Part shown: positions 40,091-49,733 of the stretch, in pieces | Position numbering within the stretch: position 1 is the first letter of the stretch | Layout: each line of letters opens with the position of its first letter | DNA from: Macrosoma leucophasiata | Taxonomy: Eukaryota > Arthropoda > Insecta > Lepidoptera > Hedylidae | Direction: 5' to 3' | Assembly: GCA_036365455.1 (NCBI GenBank) | Contig: JAWQUS010000011.1 | Span: 20,001-84,000 of the forward strand | DNA: 64,000 bases | Position numbers and translations under genes: made by a program | The notes under the pieces: generated by a model | What the model was told of the DNA's origin: nothing | Seen by the model: only the letters and a program-made list of their open reading frames with translations | The model's database searches: none

Positions 40091-40459
40091 TTTAAAGAGT
40101 TTTGTGAAAGAGCTAAGTGTTAAAATTTTGAGGCTATAACAGTGTAAGTTTAGAAATCGTAAGTTAATGTAGGTATCGAGTCTCACGGCTGTAATGCATG
40201 CGAACTAGTCTTAATCTTTTAATAGTTTTTAGATTTTAATTTTATTGTTCTTTCCTTTTTTTTTAATTTAAAGTTGTTACTAATTGGGGTTTTTAATAAC
40301 TAAAAAAGGAGTCTCAGTAGTTTTAGGCACTTTTTTGTTCTCAAAAGTAGTTCCATGACTAACAAAATTAATTAGATCTTTCATAGATAATAGTTTGAAT
40401 ACTTTTAATGCGCATATGGTTGTAAAAAAAGAAAAGAAATGTTTCTTTGTTGTGATTAT

Positions 40460-41360
40460 TTAATTAAGCACACATAGAGTAATATGAATTTTGTTTTTTT
40501 TAAACAAAAATTTGGTTCTTTTAGACCTTCTTAGCTCAGGAAAAGGGCCTCCTATACGCCCTTCAAGTATTAGTTTTCTGTTATTAGAGAGTCTTAACCG
40601 ATTCTTCAAGCTACACTCGAATAACATGTCTATGCTGAAATCCTCTTCTTGGTTAGCCATGTTAGCTAACTGACTAGCTTTCCTCTGTGCATGTCGGTGA
40701 TAAGCATCAAAAACAGCATAGCTCGTGCAGTCAGGACAGCGGTCCATCACCGACCAGAAGTTTTCTTCATCCATAGACAGAAAAAACTGCAAAGAAAATA
40801 GTCACCTTAGATAACATAGAACAATTTAAATTAAATTAAGTTAAATAATGCTGTGGAACGGGAAAGAACAGGAGTTAAGGTATTAACCACGTGAAGCGTT
40901 CCAACATTCACGTAACAAGGATGATATGAAGGAACGGGGTTGAGAAAGGAGAAAGGAGAAAGGAAAGGACCTCCTTAAGGTGAGTTTATAGAATAAGCCA
41001 GAAAAAATCCGGAATAGCTCGGACTGGGACTCGAACCCAGAACCTTCCGATTACATGTCTTCTGCTCTATCGTTTGAGCTACCCGATCTATACCAATTTC
41101 TTTTTTCACTTATTCTATATACATTAAGCCACACCGTCCATCTTACGGGAATACATCGGTCACATTTAACGAGAGCTAGGTTATTTCTAAAGAAGATGTA
41201 CCTCTAAAACTGAAATAAGCTTTCCTTCCTTCGTAGGTGCTTTAGTTGGTAGGGTCCTTAAGAGCCAGATCCATCTACTTATACATTTCTTGCGAAACAT
41301 AGCAAAGAAGGGATCATTTGCTTTAACCCAGTTAGGTCGCTCATCACTATAACACACCAT
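40460..41360 (-). CDS. Two-exon gene of unknown function, copy A (GeneX-A), SINE in intron
   Basis: Exon 1 is 41360-41202 (ATG, 53 codons). The intron is 41201-40787 with GT donor (GTACATCTTC) and CAG acceptor (TTTTCTTTGCAG). Exon 2 is 40786-40460 (108 codons plus stop). The joint is in phase 0. The protein is about 161 aa, soluble, with conserved blocks PNWVKANDPFFAMF in exon 1 and FLSMDEE, VMDRCP-CTSY and YHRH in exon 2. I do not recognise a domain; exon 1 is faintly F-box-like, but this is weak. Copy B has the same gene with an 86-bp intron, so the 415-bp intron here was enlarged by the inverted tRNA-like repeat at 40850-41148. It is convergent with ANK-2. Confidence 0.65.
40850..41148 (-). 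repeat. tRNA-Thr-like interspersed repeat, copy 2, inside the GeneX-A intron
   Basis: The minus strand repeats the unit seen at 36584-36872, from CCGTAAGATGGACGG through the tRNA-like core to the TACGTGAATGTTGGAACGC hairpin. The intron of the second gene copy lacks it, so insertion happened after the gene duplication or in only one copy. Confidence 0.78.
41016..41088 (-). tRNA. tRNA-Thr(UGU)-like sequence, copy 2
   Basis: It has the same 73-nt core with the T-arm CTGGG-TTCGAGT-CCCAG preserved by compensating changes, acceptor GATCGGG/TCCGAGC, and the same anticodon loop CATGTAA with A at base 33. The anticodon stem pairs worse than in copy 1 (AGA versus CGA side). Best read as a SINE head. 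Confidence 0.5.
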
Positions 41361-41419
41361 GTCTAGTCTTTTCTTAATGCTGAAATAAATAGTTATAATT
41401 TAGTTAAAACTAAACTAAA

Positions 41420-41700
41420 GGCCAGTTTTTCAACCCCGGGTTTAAGTATTTTATTATTGTGAATATATCTATATATAATATCTATCTATATATAAAAGAA
41501 AGTCGTGTTAGTTACTCCACTTATAACTCAAGAACGGCTGAACCGATTTAGCTGAAAATTGGCAGGGAGGTAGTTTAGAGCTAGGAGAAGGACATAGGAT
41601 ACTTTACATAGGCGGAACAAAGTTTGCCGGGTCAGCTAGTAGATAAATAGATATATTCACAATGATAAAATACTTTAACCCGGGGTTGAAAAACTGGCCC
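41420..41700. mobile_element. MITE with ~54-bp inverted ends, split by a Helitron
   Basis: GGCCAGTTTTTCAACCCCGG (from 41420) is the inverse of CCGGGGTTGAAAAACTGGCC (to 41699). Pairing continues inward through TATTTTAT...GTGAATATATCTAT on both sides, giving arms of about 54 bp. The arms are nearly identical, so the MITE is young or was recently a single foldback. CTAA-like bases flank both ends. Confidence 0.75.
41485..41639 (+). mobile_element. Short non-autonomous Helitron (Lep1-like)
   Basis: It begins with TCTATATATAAAAGAAAGTC and ends CCGGGTCAGCTAG followed by T, i.e. a 5' TC and 3' CTAG next to host T, the Helitron signature. The interior AAGAACGGCTGAACCGATTT is a familiar piece of lepidopteran Helitrons. 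It sits exactly between the two arms of the surrounding MITE. Confidence 0.7.
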
Positions 41701-42510
41701 TAAGAGGTTAACAATTGTTCATCCTGTTTTGATAAATTATTAGCATAAAACTTAGTATCTAGTACTTACTGTAGCAAATCTTTTTACTCATCGGAATTTC
41801 ACGGAGAAATGAACGTTTTTGTTATTTTCTTCCATAAATATATAAGATCATTGGCATGTTCACAAGCAATTTATTTGATTCTAGACTACCATAAAACCAA
41901 ATCAATGAACAATTTGACTGATTAGTGCAACGAAGAGTTGAATTTAATTTTCATTTAAATATATACTGTATTAACTCGCAGTAAGGTTTGTTTTTCGCTA
42001 AAGACTTAACGTTCATTACGAACCTACTATTACTGATACTTGCATACAACCTTAGCCGCGAAGTATAATTACATAGTAACTTAATTTATTTATTTTAGTC
42101 TATTTACGTGTGCTTAATGAATCATTAAATTAGGGCATAAAAGCCCGTCATAGATACTGCATAATACGGACGGCACGAGGCCAATTAAAAAGCAGATCGA
42201 GCGGGAACCGATTTAAAATTATTTACGGATAACTTTATCCGCTGCATTTTTTTATTGAGAGTTAGAAAACAATGTTCTTAGATTTGAAAAAAGAAAGTTT
42301 AGAAAAGATTCTAGATTTTGAAATGCAGATATTAGTCTGTAGTACGCCGGCGTATACAAGTCGGTAGCATTTTCTACCAATTCGTCTAGCAAACTCGAAC
42401 TAGAAAATTAGGGACTTAGTCAAGAGCTGGTTTACTACTGGTTAGTAAGTTTTTATGATGATATTAAAAAATAACATCAACGATTAATGATTAGTTAATA
42501 AAATATTACT
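41701..42510. other. Upstream flank of GeneX-A, duplicated
   Basis: No gene. The stretch around 41870-42250 (GTAAGGTTTG, GAGGCCAATTAAAAA, GAGCGGGAACCG) is similar to 43870-44280 upstream of GeneX-B. It is part of the duplicated unit and may carry the promoter of the two-exon genes. Confidence 0.6.
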
Positions 42511-42768
42511 GATATAAATGGACAAGAAGCGTTCGGTGATTTTACTCCTTTGAACTCATGTGTTCAGGAAAGGAATTACAAGCCCATGGGACGGCTCAAC
42601 AATACACTAGGCATTGATCTAGAAGCCACAACCTTCAAAGGACAGACCGTCTATGAACTTGCCTTTGAACGTGAGGACCACCGAATAATGGAGATAGCGA
42701 ACGCTAACGGAGCTATGTACCAACGACCACGGGGAGACGATTATGACAGTGGTTACGAAAGTAGTTAG
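42511..42768 (+). pseudogene. 5'-truncated viral-type ankyrin (ANK-3)
   Basis: The sequence becomes similar to ANK-2 at codon DINGQEA (42511) and stays so to the stop at 42768. The first half of the gene, including its start, is absent. Features left are GDFTP, VQERNY, IDLEA and ETVYELA-like residues, and an acidic C-terminus. The classic TPLH tetrapeptide has become TPLN. The downstream 150 bp is similar to the ANK-2 3' flank. A protein from an internal ATG would hold only about two repeats. Confidence 0.75.
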
Positions 42769-43164
42769 CCATCATTTTCTTAATGATTTTGAAAGCTTTG
42801 TAATAGAGCTAAGTTTTAAAATTTAATGTTTAGAAATCGTAAGTTAATCTAACCAGCTAAGCCCACGGTTGTAATACATACGAACTAGTTTTAATATTTA
42901 AATAGTTTTTAAGTTTTACTATTATTTTATATTTTCTTTGTTAAAGCTTAAAGCTGTAACTAATTGTATTTTTGAATAATTAAAAGTAAGTGTTAATAGT
43001 TCTAAGCACCTTTTTTGTACTTAAAAGCAGCTCTATGCCTTACTATATTAATTAGATTTTTAATAGATGATAACTCAAATACTTTTGATATTGTTGTGAA
43101 AAAAATAAAGACAAATGAAACTATTATATCACTGACTGATCAATTTAATTCTTTAAGACCTTGT

Positions 43165-43649
43165 TTACTTCAGAGGATTAATGTCTACACACTTTCCACG
43201 TAGCAGTAACCTATTACTAGAGAGTTCAGACTCGAATAGCATGTCTATGCCTAATTCATGTTCATGGTAATCCATGTTGGTTAACTGTCTTAATTTCCTC
43301 TGCAGACGTCGGTGATATGCACCAAAAAAAACATAGCTCGTACATTCGGGACAGCGGTCCATCACTGAACAGAAGCTTTCCTCATCCATAGACAAAAAAA
43401 ACTGCAAAGAAAATAGTCTACTTAGATAACGTAGGCACACATCGGCCACATTTAATGAGAGCTAGGATATCTCTAAAGAAGATATACCTCTAGAACTGAA
43501 ATAGGTTTTCCCTCCTTCGTAGTAGGTGCTTCAATTGGCAGGGTCGCGTAGAGCCAGATTATTCTGTTTATGCAGTCGCTGGGGAACATAGCAAAGATCG
43601 GATCATTTGCTTTGACCCAGTTAGGCTCATCACAATCAGACACCGCCAT
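43165..43649 (-). CDS. Two-exon gene of unknown function, copy B (GeneX-B)
   Basis: Exon 1 is 43649-43488 (ATG, 54 codons). The 86-bp intron 43487-43402 runs GTATATCTTC ... TTTTCTTTGCAG. Exon 2 is 43401-43165 (78 codons plus stop). The phase 0 joint is identical to copy A. The predicted protein is 132 aa with EPNWVKANDPIFAMFP, an IIWLYATLP segment, FLSMDEES, VMDRCPECTSY and YHRRLQRK. The two copies differ mainly at the C-terminus, where B is shorter. Conservation of both exons, the splice sites and the phase in two diverged copies is the main evidence that this is a real gene. Function unknown; it travels with ankyrin genes in a bracovirus-like cluster. Confidence 0.68.
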
Positions 43650-43828
43650 GTTTAGTCTTTTCTTAGTTCTTAAATAAATAGTTGGAATTAGTTAGGAAGT
43701 TTCACACGTAGGAAAGCAGTAAATAAGTGGTAACATAGTATTTAGTATTTAGTACTTACTGCACAAAAATACTTTCACTTGTTGAGCTTCCGCAAGGCAC
43801 AAATGCACAAATGCTTCTGTTCTTTATT

Positions 43829-44098
43829 TTAAATAAATACAACACCATTGACATGCTCCCATACAAATACTTGAACACGAAACTTCAAAATATCAGCAAA
43901 TAAGATCGATGCATAATTTAATCGGTTGGTATAATAAACAGACGAACTGAACTTTTGTTCAAGTATGTTCTTCAACCAGTCGCAATAAGGTTTGCTTTTC
44001 GCAAAATAAAAGGCGCTCATTGCAATTCCAGTATCAGTGATAACGTCATCCAACCTTGACCGCTGAATGTAATTTAAGTTACTGATAACTACAATCAT
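43829..44098 (-). CDS. Possible 89-aa ORF upstream of GeneX-B
   Basis: ATG at 44098, open to 43829, with a hydrophobic start and end. It lies in the duplicated flank, but the corresponding stretch near copy A (41870-42060) has no matching ORF, which argues against a conserved protein. Reported only as a possibility. Confidence 0.15.
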   Translation of the reverse strand: MIVVISNLNYIQRSRLDDVITDTGIAMSAFYFAKSKPYCDWLKNILEQKFSSSVYYTNRLNYASILFADILKFRVQVFVWEHVNGVVFI

Positions 44099-44280
44099 TT
44101 AGATCGATTGTAATCTATCTATTTTGCTCCATCTTCGGGTGCTCAATGGGTCACTAGGCTAGGAAAAAAACGCCCATGGTAGAATCCGCATATCTGTAGG
44201 CATGAGGCTCATTTAAAAACGCATCGAACGGGAACGCAAAATGCTTCTATTTTTTGTTAGAAATAATTTTTTTTTTTATT

Positions 44281-44814
44281 TTACCGAAAATAGTTGGGGA
44301 AAGATTTGAAATTTCGACATGGGAATCTTCGCTGGTGTGTATAGCTGACTATCCCAAAGATTAAATGTCACTTCTTCGATAAACTTGATGTGTAGAACTC
44401 ACATGGCAGAGCTTAACGTATTTTACAGATTGTAGTCTTTACTCGTAGGTATGTGATGCAGTGTTACTTCAATCTTCGTCCCGTTGTTAATTGAGTGTGC
44501 TTCAAAAATGTATATGAGTGCGCGCTGCTGCCAAAACCCTTGAGTCGCCCCATGTAGAATTGCACAAAGAACTTTCATAGTATGTTGCTTTTACGTAGAA
44601 TCACATCGGTTACATTCACGATCCATCCAGTTCGCGGTTTCTTCACAGTAAGTAGGTACAGAATATGCGCAGCATGTGACATGGCGCCGTCACGTTGATG
44701 GTCGATCCACGTTGTATATTACGTTGGCAAAAAAATCACATCGGGTAAAAAAAAAACACGTCCGGTAAAAAAAACAATAAGGTTGCGTGTTCAGATCACG
44801 TCGGGTGTCACCAG
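44281..44814. other. Spacer with possible LTR-retrotransposon internal sequence
   Basis: No ORF. On the minus strand, next to the LTR-like arm, 44814-44790 reads GGTGACACCCGACGTGA, resembling the primer-binding region after the 5' LTR of BEL/Pao elements. Two further GACGTG/GATGTGA-like repeats follow at about 44745 and 44765. Confidence 0.4.
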
Positions 44815-45470
44815 TTTAGAGAATCTTGATTGATATTGCCAATGTGAAGGTTATTGCGTGTTCAGGTTGTAGAAGTCCATTGTTGGTAATCACCATATAA
44901 TCCGGAATTTACAGAGTTACATTTTTACGGTTACTTTAGGCGGGTACAGGTGCGTGTGCGCGGCACTAGGGTTACGGGACAACTGACGACGCAACGCTAA
45001 GCTAAGCTTGCGGCGTTTATATTATAATGCTTAATATTGTGACGCTACACATGTGTGCCTTCGTGACTCGTTTTATGTATTTTATAATGACGCTACATCA
45101 ACCCCCTTCTTAAAAAAGAAAAAGAAAACAATACAAACAGAATTAATTTCAAGGTTGAAACTTTAAAATTATAAAATATATAAAACGAGCCACGAAGGCA
45201 CACATGTGTAGCGTCACATTATTAAGCGTTTTATTATAAACATATGGACGGCGCCGCAAGCTTAGCTTAGCGTTGCGTCGTCAGTTGTCCCATAACCTTA
45301 GAGCCTCGCACACGCACCTCAACCCGCCTAAAGTAACCGTAAAAATGTAACTCTGTAAATTCCAGACTATATGGTGTTCACCAACAATGGACTTCTCATT
45401 ATCCATTTCCTACAACCTGAACACGCATTAACTTTCACATTGGCAATATCACTCAAGAATCTCAAAACAT
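44815..45470. repeat. Head-to-head inverted pair of ~280-bp LTR-like arms
   Basis: The left arm (about 44815-45094) and right arm (about 45178-45470) are inverted copies. Examples are ACACATGTGTGCCTTCGTG/CACGAAGGCACACATGTGT and AAGCTTAGCTTAGCGTTGCG on the two strands. About 80 bp lies between, including CAACCCCCTTCTT, which on the minus strand is a purine tract just before TGTAGCG. Each arm reads TGTAGCG... as the start of an LTR, so two BEL/Pao-type LTRs may face apart from a shared centre. Confidence 0.65.
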
Positions 45471-45672
45471 GAAATAAAAAAGTTTTGTAGTTATTTTACC
45501 TTAGGTATTTTTTCCTTCGGGAAACTGAAAAATTATCTCTTTTTTGTCACAACTTGTTGACATAACAGCCATACGCTGCAGAATAAAGCACCATCTTAAT
45601 GATAATTAATAAATAAAATATTCGATTACGAAGTAATCAAAACTAGGCCGCTCGCAACCTCCCTGTAGAGTA

Positions 45673-45775
45673 CCAACCGTCGCCCATAAGAGGAGAAGAG
45701 ATTGGGTGAAGGGCGGCAAATGGGCGGGACGTCGAAGTGTCCATTCTATACGTAGTATGATTACATATTCTCTGA
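45673..45775. repeat. Interspersed repeat GTCGCCCATAAGAGG ... CATTCTATACGTAGTA, copy 1
   Basis: The same sequence recurs at 57920-58018, and its last part (GTCGAAGTG-x-x-CATTC...GTA-TATTACATATTC) at 61117-61170. It is a dispersed repeat end of unknown type. Confidence 0.75.
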
Positions 45776-46439
45776 CGTTGTTTAATTTACTCTATTGATA
45801 CTCTCGATATAGGCTTATTACTTATAGTGCTCGTGTATAATGAAATAGAATAACAGTGCGAAACACGTTTTTTCGGGTTGCCTCCAAAAATTAATTGTAA
45901 ATGTTCTGATAAAGTAGCCATCGCTTTACTCGAATTACTGCGACTCTGACTGACGGACTGATAAATTTACTGACTGACTCTGACTTTTACGTTGCATAAT
46001 ACGAATACGAAATATCGTTTTACTTGTCACTGGCAATATGAATGACAAGCGATGCCATAAAATTAAAAAAAAAGTTACTCTATGCTAAAGGTGTCTCGCA
46101 TTTCTATGGCAGATCCGTCATCCGTCACTGACCCTAATGTGGATATTGCCGTCACTGTGTCAGTCAGGTGACGCTGACTCAGCAATCTGTGATGTGAAGT
46201 GATGATGATTCCGTCGATCATTGTAGAGATAAAACGGCTACGCTATATTTAATATATGCTTGAATGAACGCCTACCTTGGCCCCTGGCTAGAGTATTATA
46301 CAGTGAATTTATTTCAGTATTTGCGGATGTACAACTTGGTTCCGAAGACTGAGTTTCGATAAAATTAGTTTGAGACACACCGGAGACGAGACACAACTCA
46401 CTTATTCCTCCACATTCCAGAGATACATATCTTAAAATC

Positions 46440-46535
46440 CACAGTGCGCGAGTGTGCGCAGGCGCCGGGACTCCTGCTCGACCCTCGACGCAGGCTCGGC
46501 GCTCGGCGGCGTCGGCGCGGGCTCTGTTATTGTTT
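46440..46535. other. GC-rich, CpG-rich patch
   Basis: A 90-bp block of high GC with many CpG stands out from its AT-rich surroundings. It might be the first exon or promoter of a host gene, but no splice-consistent coding exon was found. Confidence 0.3.
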
Positions 46536-46825
46536 ACCTAATTCAATATAAAACAGGGACTTGTCAGGTCAGTGTGCATTTGCGAAAACTGTCATATTAT
46601 TGTCATTCGCAATATGTTATTACTTTAGATAAATATATTTCTATACTTATAACTATTTGTATAAGGCGTTGATATTGCCGGAGATTGCCTAGGATACAGT
46701 AGGTAATAATTCAGTTGATTAGTCGCAATGTAAACAATATTTTGGTAGTAGGTAGGTATATCCTCCCTGGATTAGTGTTTGTATAATTTAGCATAATGTA
46801 TGTATCAGTGATAGCATTACTATTA

Positions 46826-46927
46826 GAAATTAAAGAAAAAATGGAAAGAAAAAAAATTGACTTCGGGCAGGAATCGAATCTCAGGATAACCAGTCCAATT
46901 TTTTTCTCCGTTTTTTCTTTAATTTCT
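46826..46927. repeat. Palindrome with a tRNA T-arm-like loop
   Basis: AGAAATTAAAGAAAAAA (46826 on) is inverted at GTTTTTTCTTTAATTTCT (to 46927). The loop holds CTTCGGGCAGGAATCGAATC, a minus-strand tRNA T-arm/acceptor sequence. Probably a truncated tRNA-derived element. Confidence 0.5.
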
Positions 46928-47151
46928 AAAGTTCACTCGCATGTGTTACTGCTAAAAATAAATAGTACAGCATAACTATTATAAAACTTATTACTCTGGT
47001 TAGGATCCCACTGCAGAATCATTTTGTTTATCCAGATATGCTGCAAACCTAATTTATACACATATTTATTATAATCTTGAGAAAATATATCCACTAGGTT
47101 GCCTGTCATTATTTATTATTAATATAATGTTTGTGTTCATCTCAAGTGGCT

Positions 47152-47277
47152 GCCAAATTCTTTTTCTAATGTAACTGTACATCTATGGAATGGGTTACCC
47201 ATTAATATTTGGCAACTGCAAACTCTTGAAATCTCTAAGAAACATCTGTATGAGTTTTACCTTTCCTCACAACAATA
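47152..47277 (+). pseudogene. LINE ORF2 C-terminal remnant
   Basis: A short frame reads PNSFSNVTVHLWNGLP..., the VRLWN-x-LP signature found at the C-terminus of CR1/Jockey ORF2 proteins, ending at a stop after about 40 codons. No RT motifs are upstream, so it is a 5'-truncated relic. Confidence 0.5.
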
Positions 47278-48179
47278 GTGTTTTTTCTCATTATCGTTTC
47301 ATTATATTCTCTATTATAGTTATATTTTCTCATTTTCTCAATTCAATTAACATGCAGACGTATGTATTAATTTGTGTATATATTATTATATATAATTGTA
47401 TGTAAAAGTATATATATTATATTTATGTATTAAAAACATAGCCTCATTTAATGTATTCAAAAAACAACTTGCTTAGTTCATCATAGATAACGATTAGGTA
47501 CATACAAGTGTTGTAAATATGTACCCAAAGTTAAAATATGTGCTGTGTGACTGTAATAGATATGTGAAATATGTATAATATGTAAATTATGTTCTCATGT
47601 AAGTGACTTTGTCTTTTATGAGAATAAATGTCTTTAAACCTATTCTAATAAAAAAAAATAATAATAAAATTAATTTATTTGCCACAAAAATATCACAAAT
47701 ATTACAATGTGCATCTGCGTCTGAACTAAGCGACAAGCTTGTATCTCAGACAGCAGTGCTCTTTCATCCGAAGGATAACAATTGCTTATAGCAAAAAAAA
47801 AAATGAATAGTATTGGTCCTTAAAATAAAACCATAGAACTGTTTTAAATAAAGAAAAGTAGAAATAAAAAACAAGTGTGTGTAAAGTACCTCTCTTTGTG
47901 TATAATATGTTAGTGAATGTATGTGTGTGAGAGGATGAGTGCATATTGTTATGGAACATGGTAGGTATATGAAGTCTTGAGAAAAAGATACTACATAGGT
48001 ATTATACTAAAACCTTTTCTATCAAATAATCCCTTATATTTTAAAATAAAGTATGGGTTGTGTTATTTAGCAACAGAACTAGCAACAGAACTATTATATA
48101 TTTCCCTTTTAGAATTACTATTAATTTATTTACTTATTCCCCGTGCACCCCTATCTTATTTATAAAATTTATTTCCTCC

Positions 48180-48302
48180 GTTTGGTTGTCTGGAAGAGAC
48201 GCTTTTAGCGATAAGACCGCCAATTGTGCAAAATGTTTTATGTATTGTGAATATCCTTATTGTTTTTGTGTATAATTAAGAGTTTTATTATTATTATTAT
48301 TA
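48180..48302 (+). mobile_element. RTE-like retroposon 3' end
   Basis: CTGGAAGAGACGCTTTTAGC followed by GATAAGACCGCC and an ATT trinucleotide tail matches the wording of lepidopteran RTE-type 3' ends. A similar CTGGAAAAGAGCGCTTTTAG sequence occurs at 55430-55505. Confidence 0.55.
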
Positions 48303-48657
48303 ATATAACAGCCAGCAACTCTTATATGCGGCTGTTTTTATTTGTCTCCCGTATATCATAATATGTAATGAGATAAAAATAGCTTTAGTCTGATATATAA
48401 ATAATACATGTACGTTATGGACGTAAGAAGATATTGGGGCGGAATGAAAATATGTAGGAGCGGCCAAGTGCGCAACAGCATTATTTTTCAGTGTCTTAAT
48501 ACATATTGCCGTGAAGTGGACAAAATCTTATTGAAAAAATAAGTATAAAAAATTTCAGTCACAAAAAAAAAATTGCGGCCCTTTTTCGATAGGCAACCTA
48601 TTGGATATATATTCTCTAGATTATAAATATGCTTAAAAATTAGGTTTGCAGCATATC

Positions 48658-49315
48658 TTGAACTTGAAGTGACGACCCCACAGAATTATCTTCCACTGGA
48701 AGAGAATTCTTCCACTAGCGCAGTCAGTCCTCTGAACAATAAGATCTCCTTTAAATGCTTAAATCTATACTAATATTTTTTTTTTATACAATACAAGATT
48801 ATTCATTAAAAAGCTTTAAAATTATACCATCCTGACCGTCCTCCTAGATAGATCACTAGTGCGACCTGTGTTAAGGAGATAACAGCCCCTAACCCCCAGC
48901 TTTACTATGATTGATAAGCTTTCATATTAATATGTCTAAACAACGAGTTTTAGTTTAGGTAATTTAGGTAAACATTAAAAAATCTCAATAAATTAAATTA
49001 TAAATTATAAATTATAAGATGAATAGTTAATATAATTAATATTTTTTTTTTTTTTTATTTTTTTATTTTTTTTTTTTTTTAATTTTTTTTTTTTTTATTT
49101 TTTTGTTTTGTCTTATCTTGCCGTTTGTAAAAGAAAGTATGGAACATTCTGTTGATACCTATTTTTATCATTAAGTATTTTTGGACTATTATTTATTTTA
49201 TTTTGTTTACTTTGACATATTAATCAACGTATCAGTTGTTATTCGCTTTAATTTTATATTTGTAATTTGACCTATCACAAGCAAATTCTATTATTTCCAA
49301 GTGATTAAATGATTT
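48658..49315. other. AT-rich spacer
   Basis: No gene. Contains T-runs at 49042-49100 and plain AT-rich DNA. Confidence 0.4.
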
Positions 49316-49389
49316 TTTGAGTTTGAGTTTGAGTTTGATTGAGAACAAGACGAAAAATCATATATATATATATATATGAGTATTTATAA

Positions 49390-49590
<201 letters not shown>

Positions 49591-49733
49591 GTGTGAGTCT
49601 GTGAGTGAGGCACAATTTAGTATTATTAATAAATAAGATTAGTTTGGTAGTTAATATAGGAAGTTTCTTGGTATGATTCGCTATAAAGTAATTTTATGAA
49701 ATATAATTATGTAATTGATTTATAATTTATTTA

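Larger units (their letters stand above)
47035..48657. mobile_element. Unit bounded by ~70-bp inverted repeats, with LINE fragments inside
   Basis: ATATGCTGCAAACCTAATTT ... CCACTAGGTTGCCT (47035-47104) recurs inverted at 48591-48657 with about 80% identity by eye. Between the arms lie two plus-strand LINE remnants: a C-terminal RT-ORF stretch near 47152-47277 (the LWNGLP signature) and an RTE-like 3' end at 48180-48302. Either a DNA transposon that swallowed LINE fragments or two inverted copies of another repeat. Confidence 0.55.

Noticed and set aside
32130..46000. Whole contig is a braconid wasp proviral locus
   Set aside because: TRAS/SART-type layout, CTAG-ending Helitron and other repeat types point to Lepidoptera, and no virus excision (direct repeat junction) motif was identified; not fully excluded without searches.
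46454..46672. 72-codon ORF in the GC-rich patch
   Set aside because: Arg/Ser-rich start then AT-rich random-looking sequence; no homologous wording.
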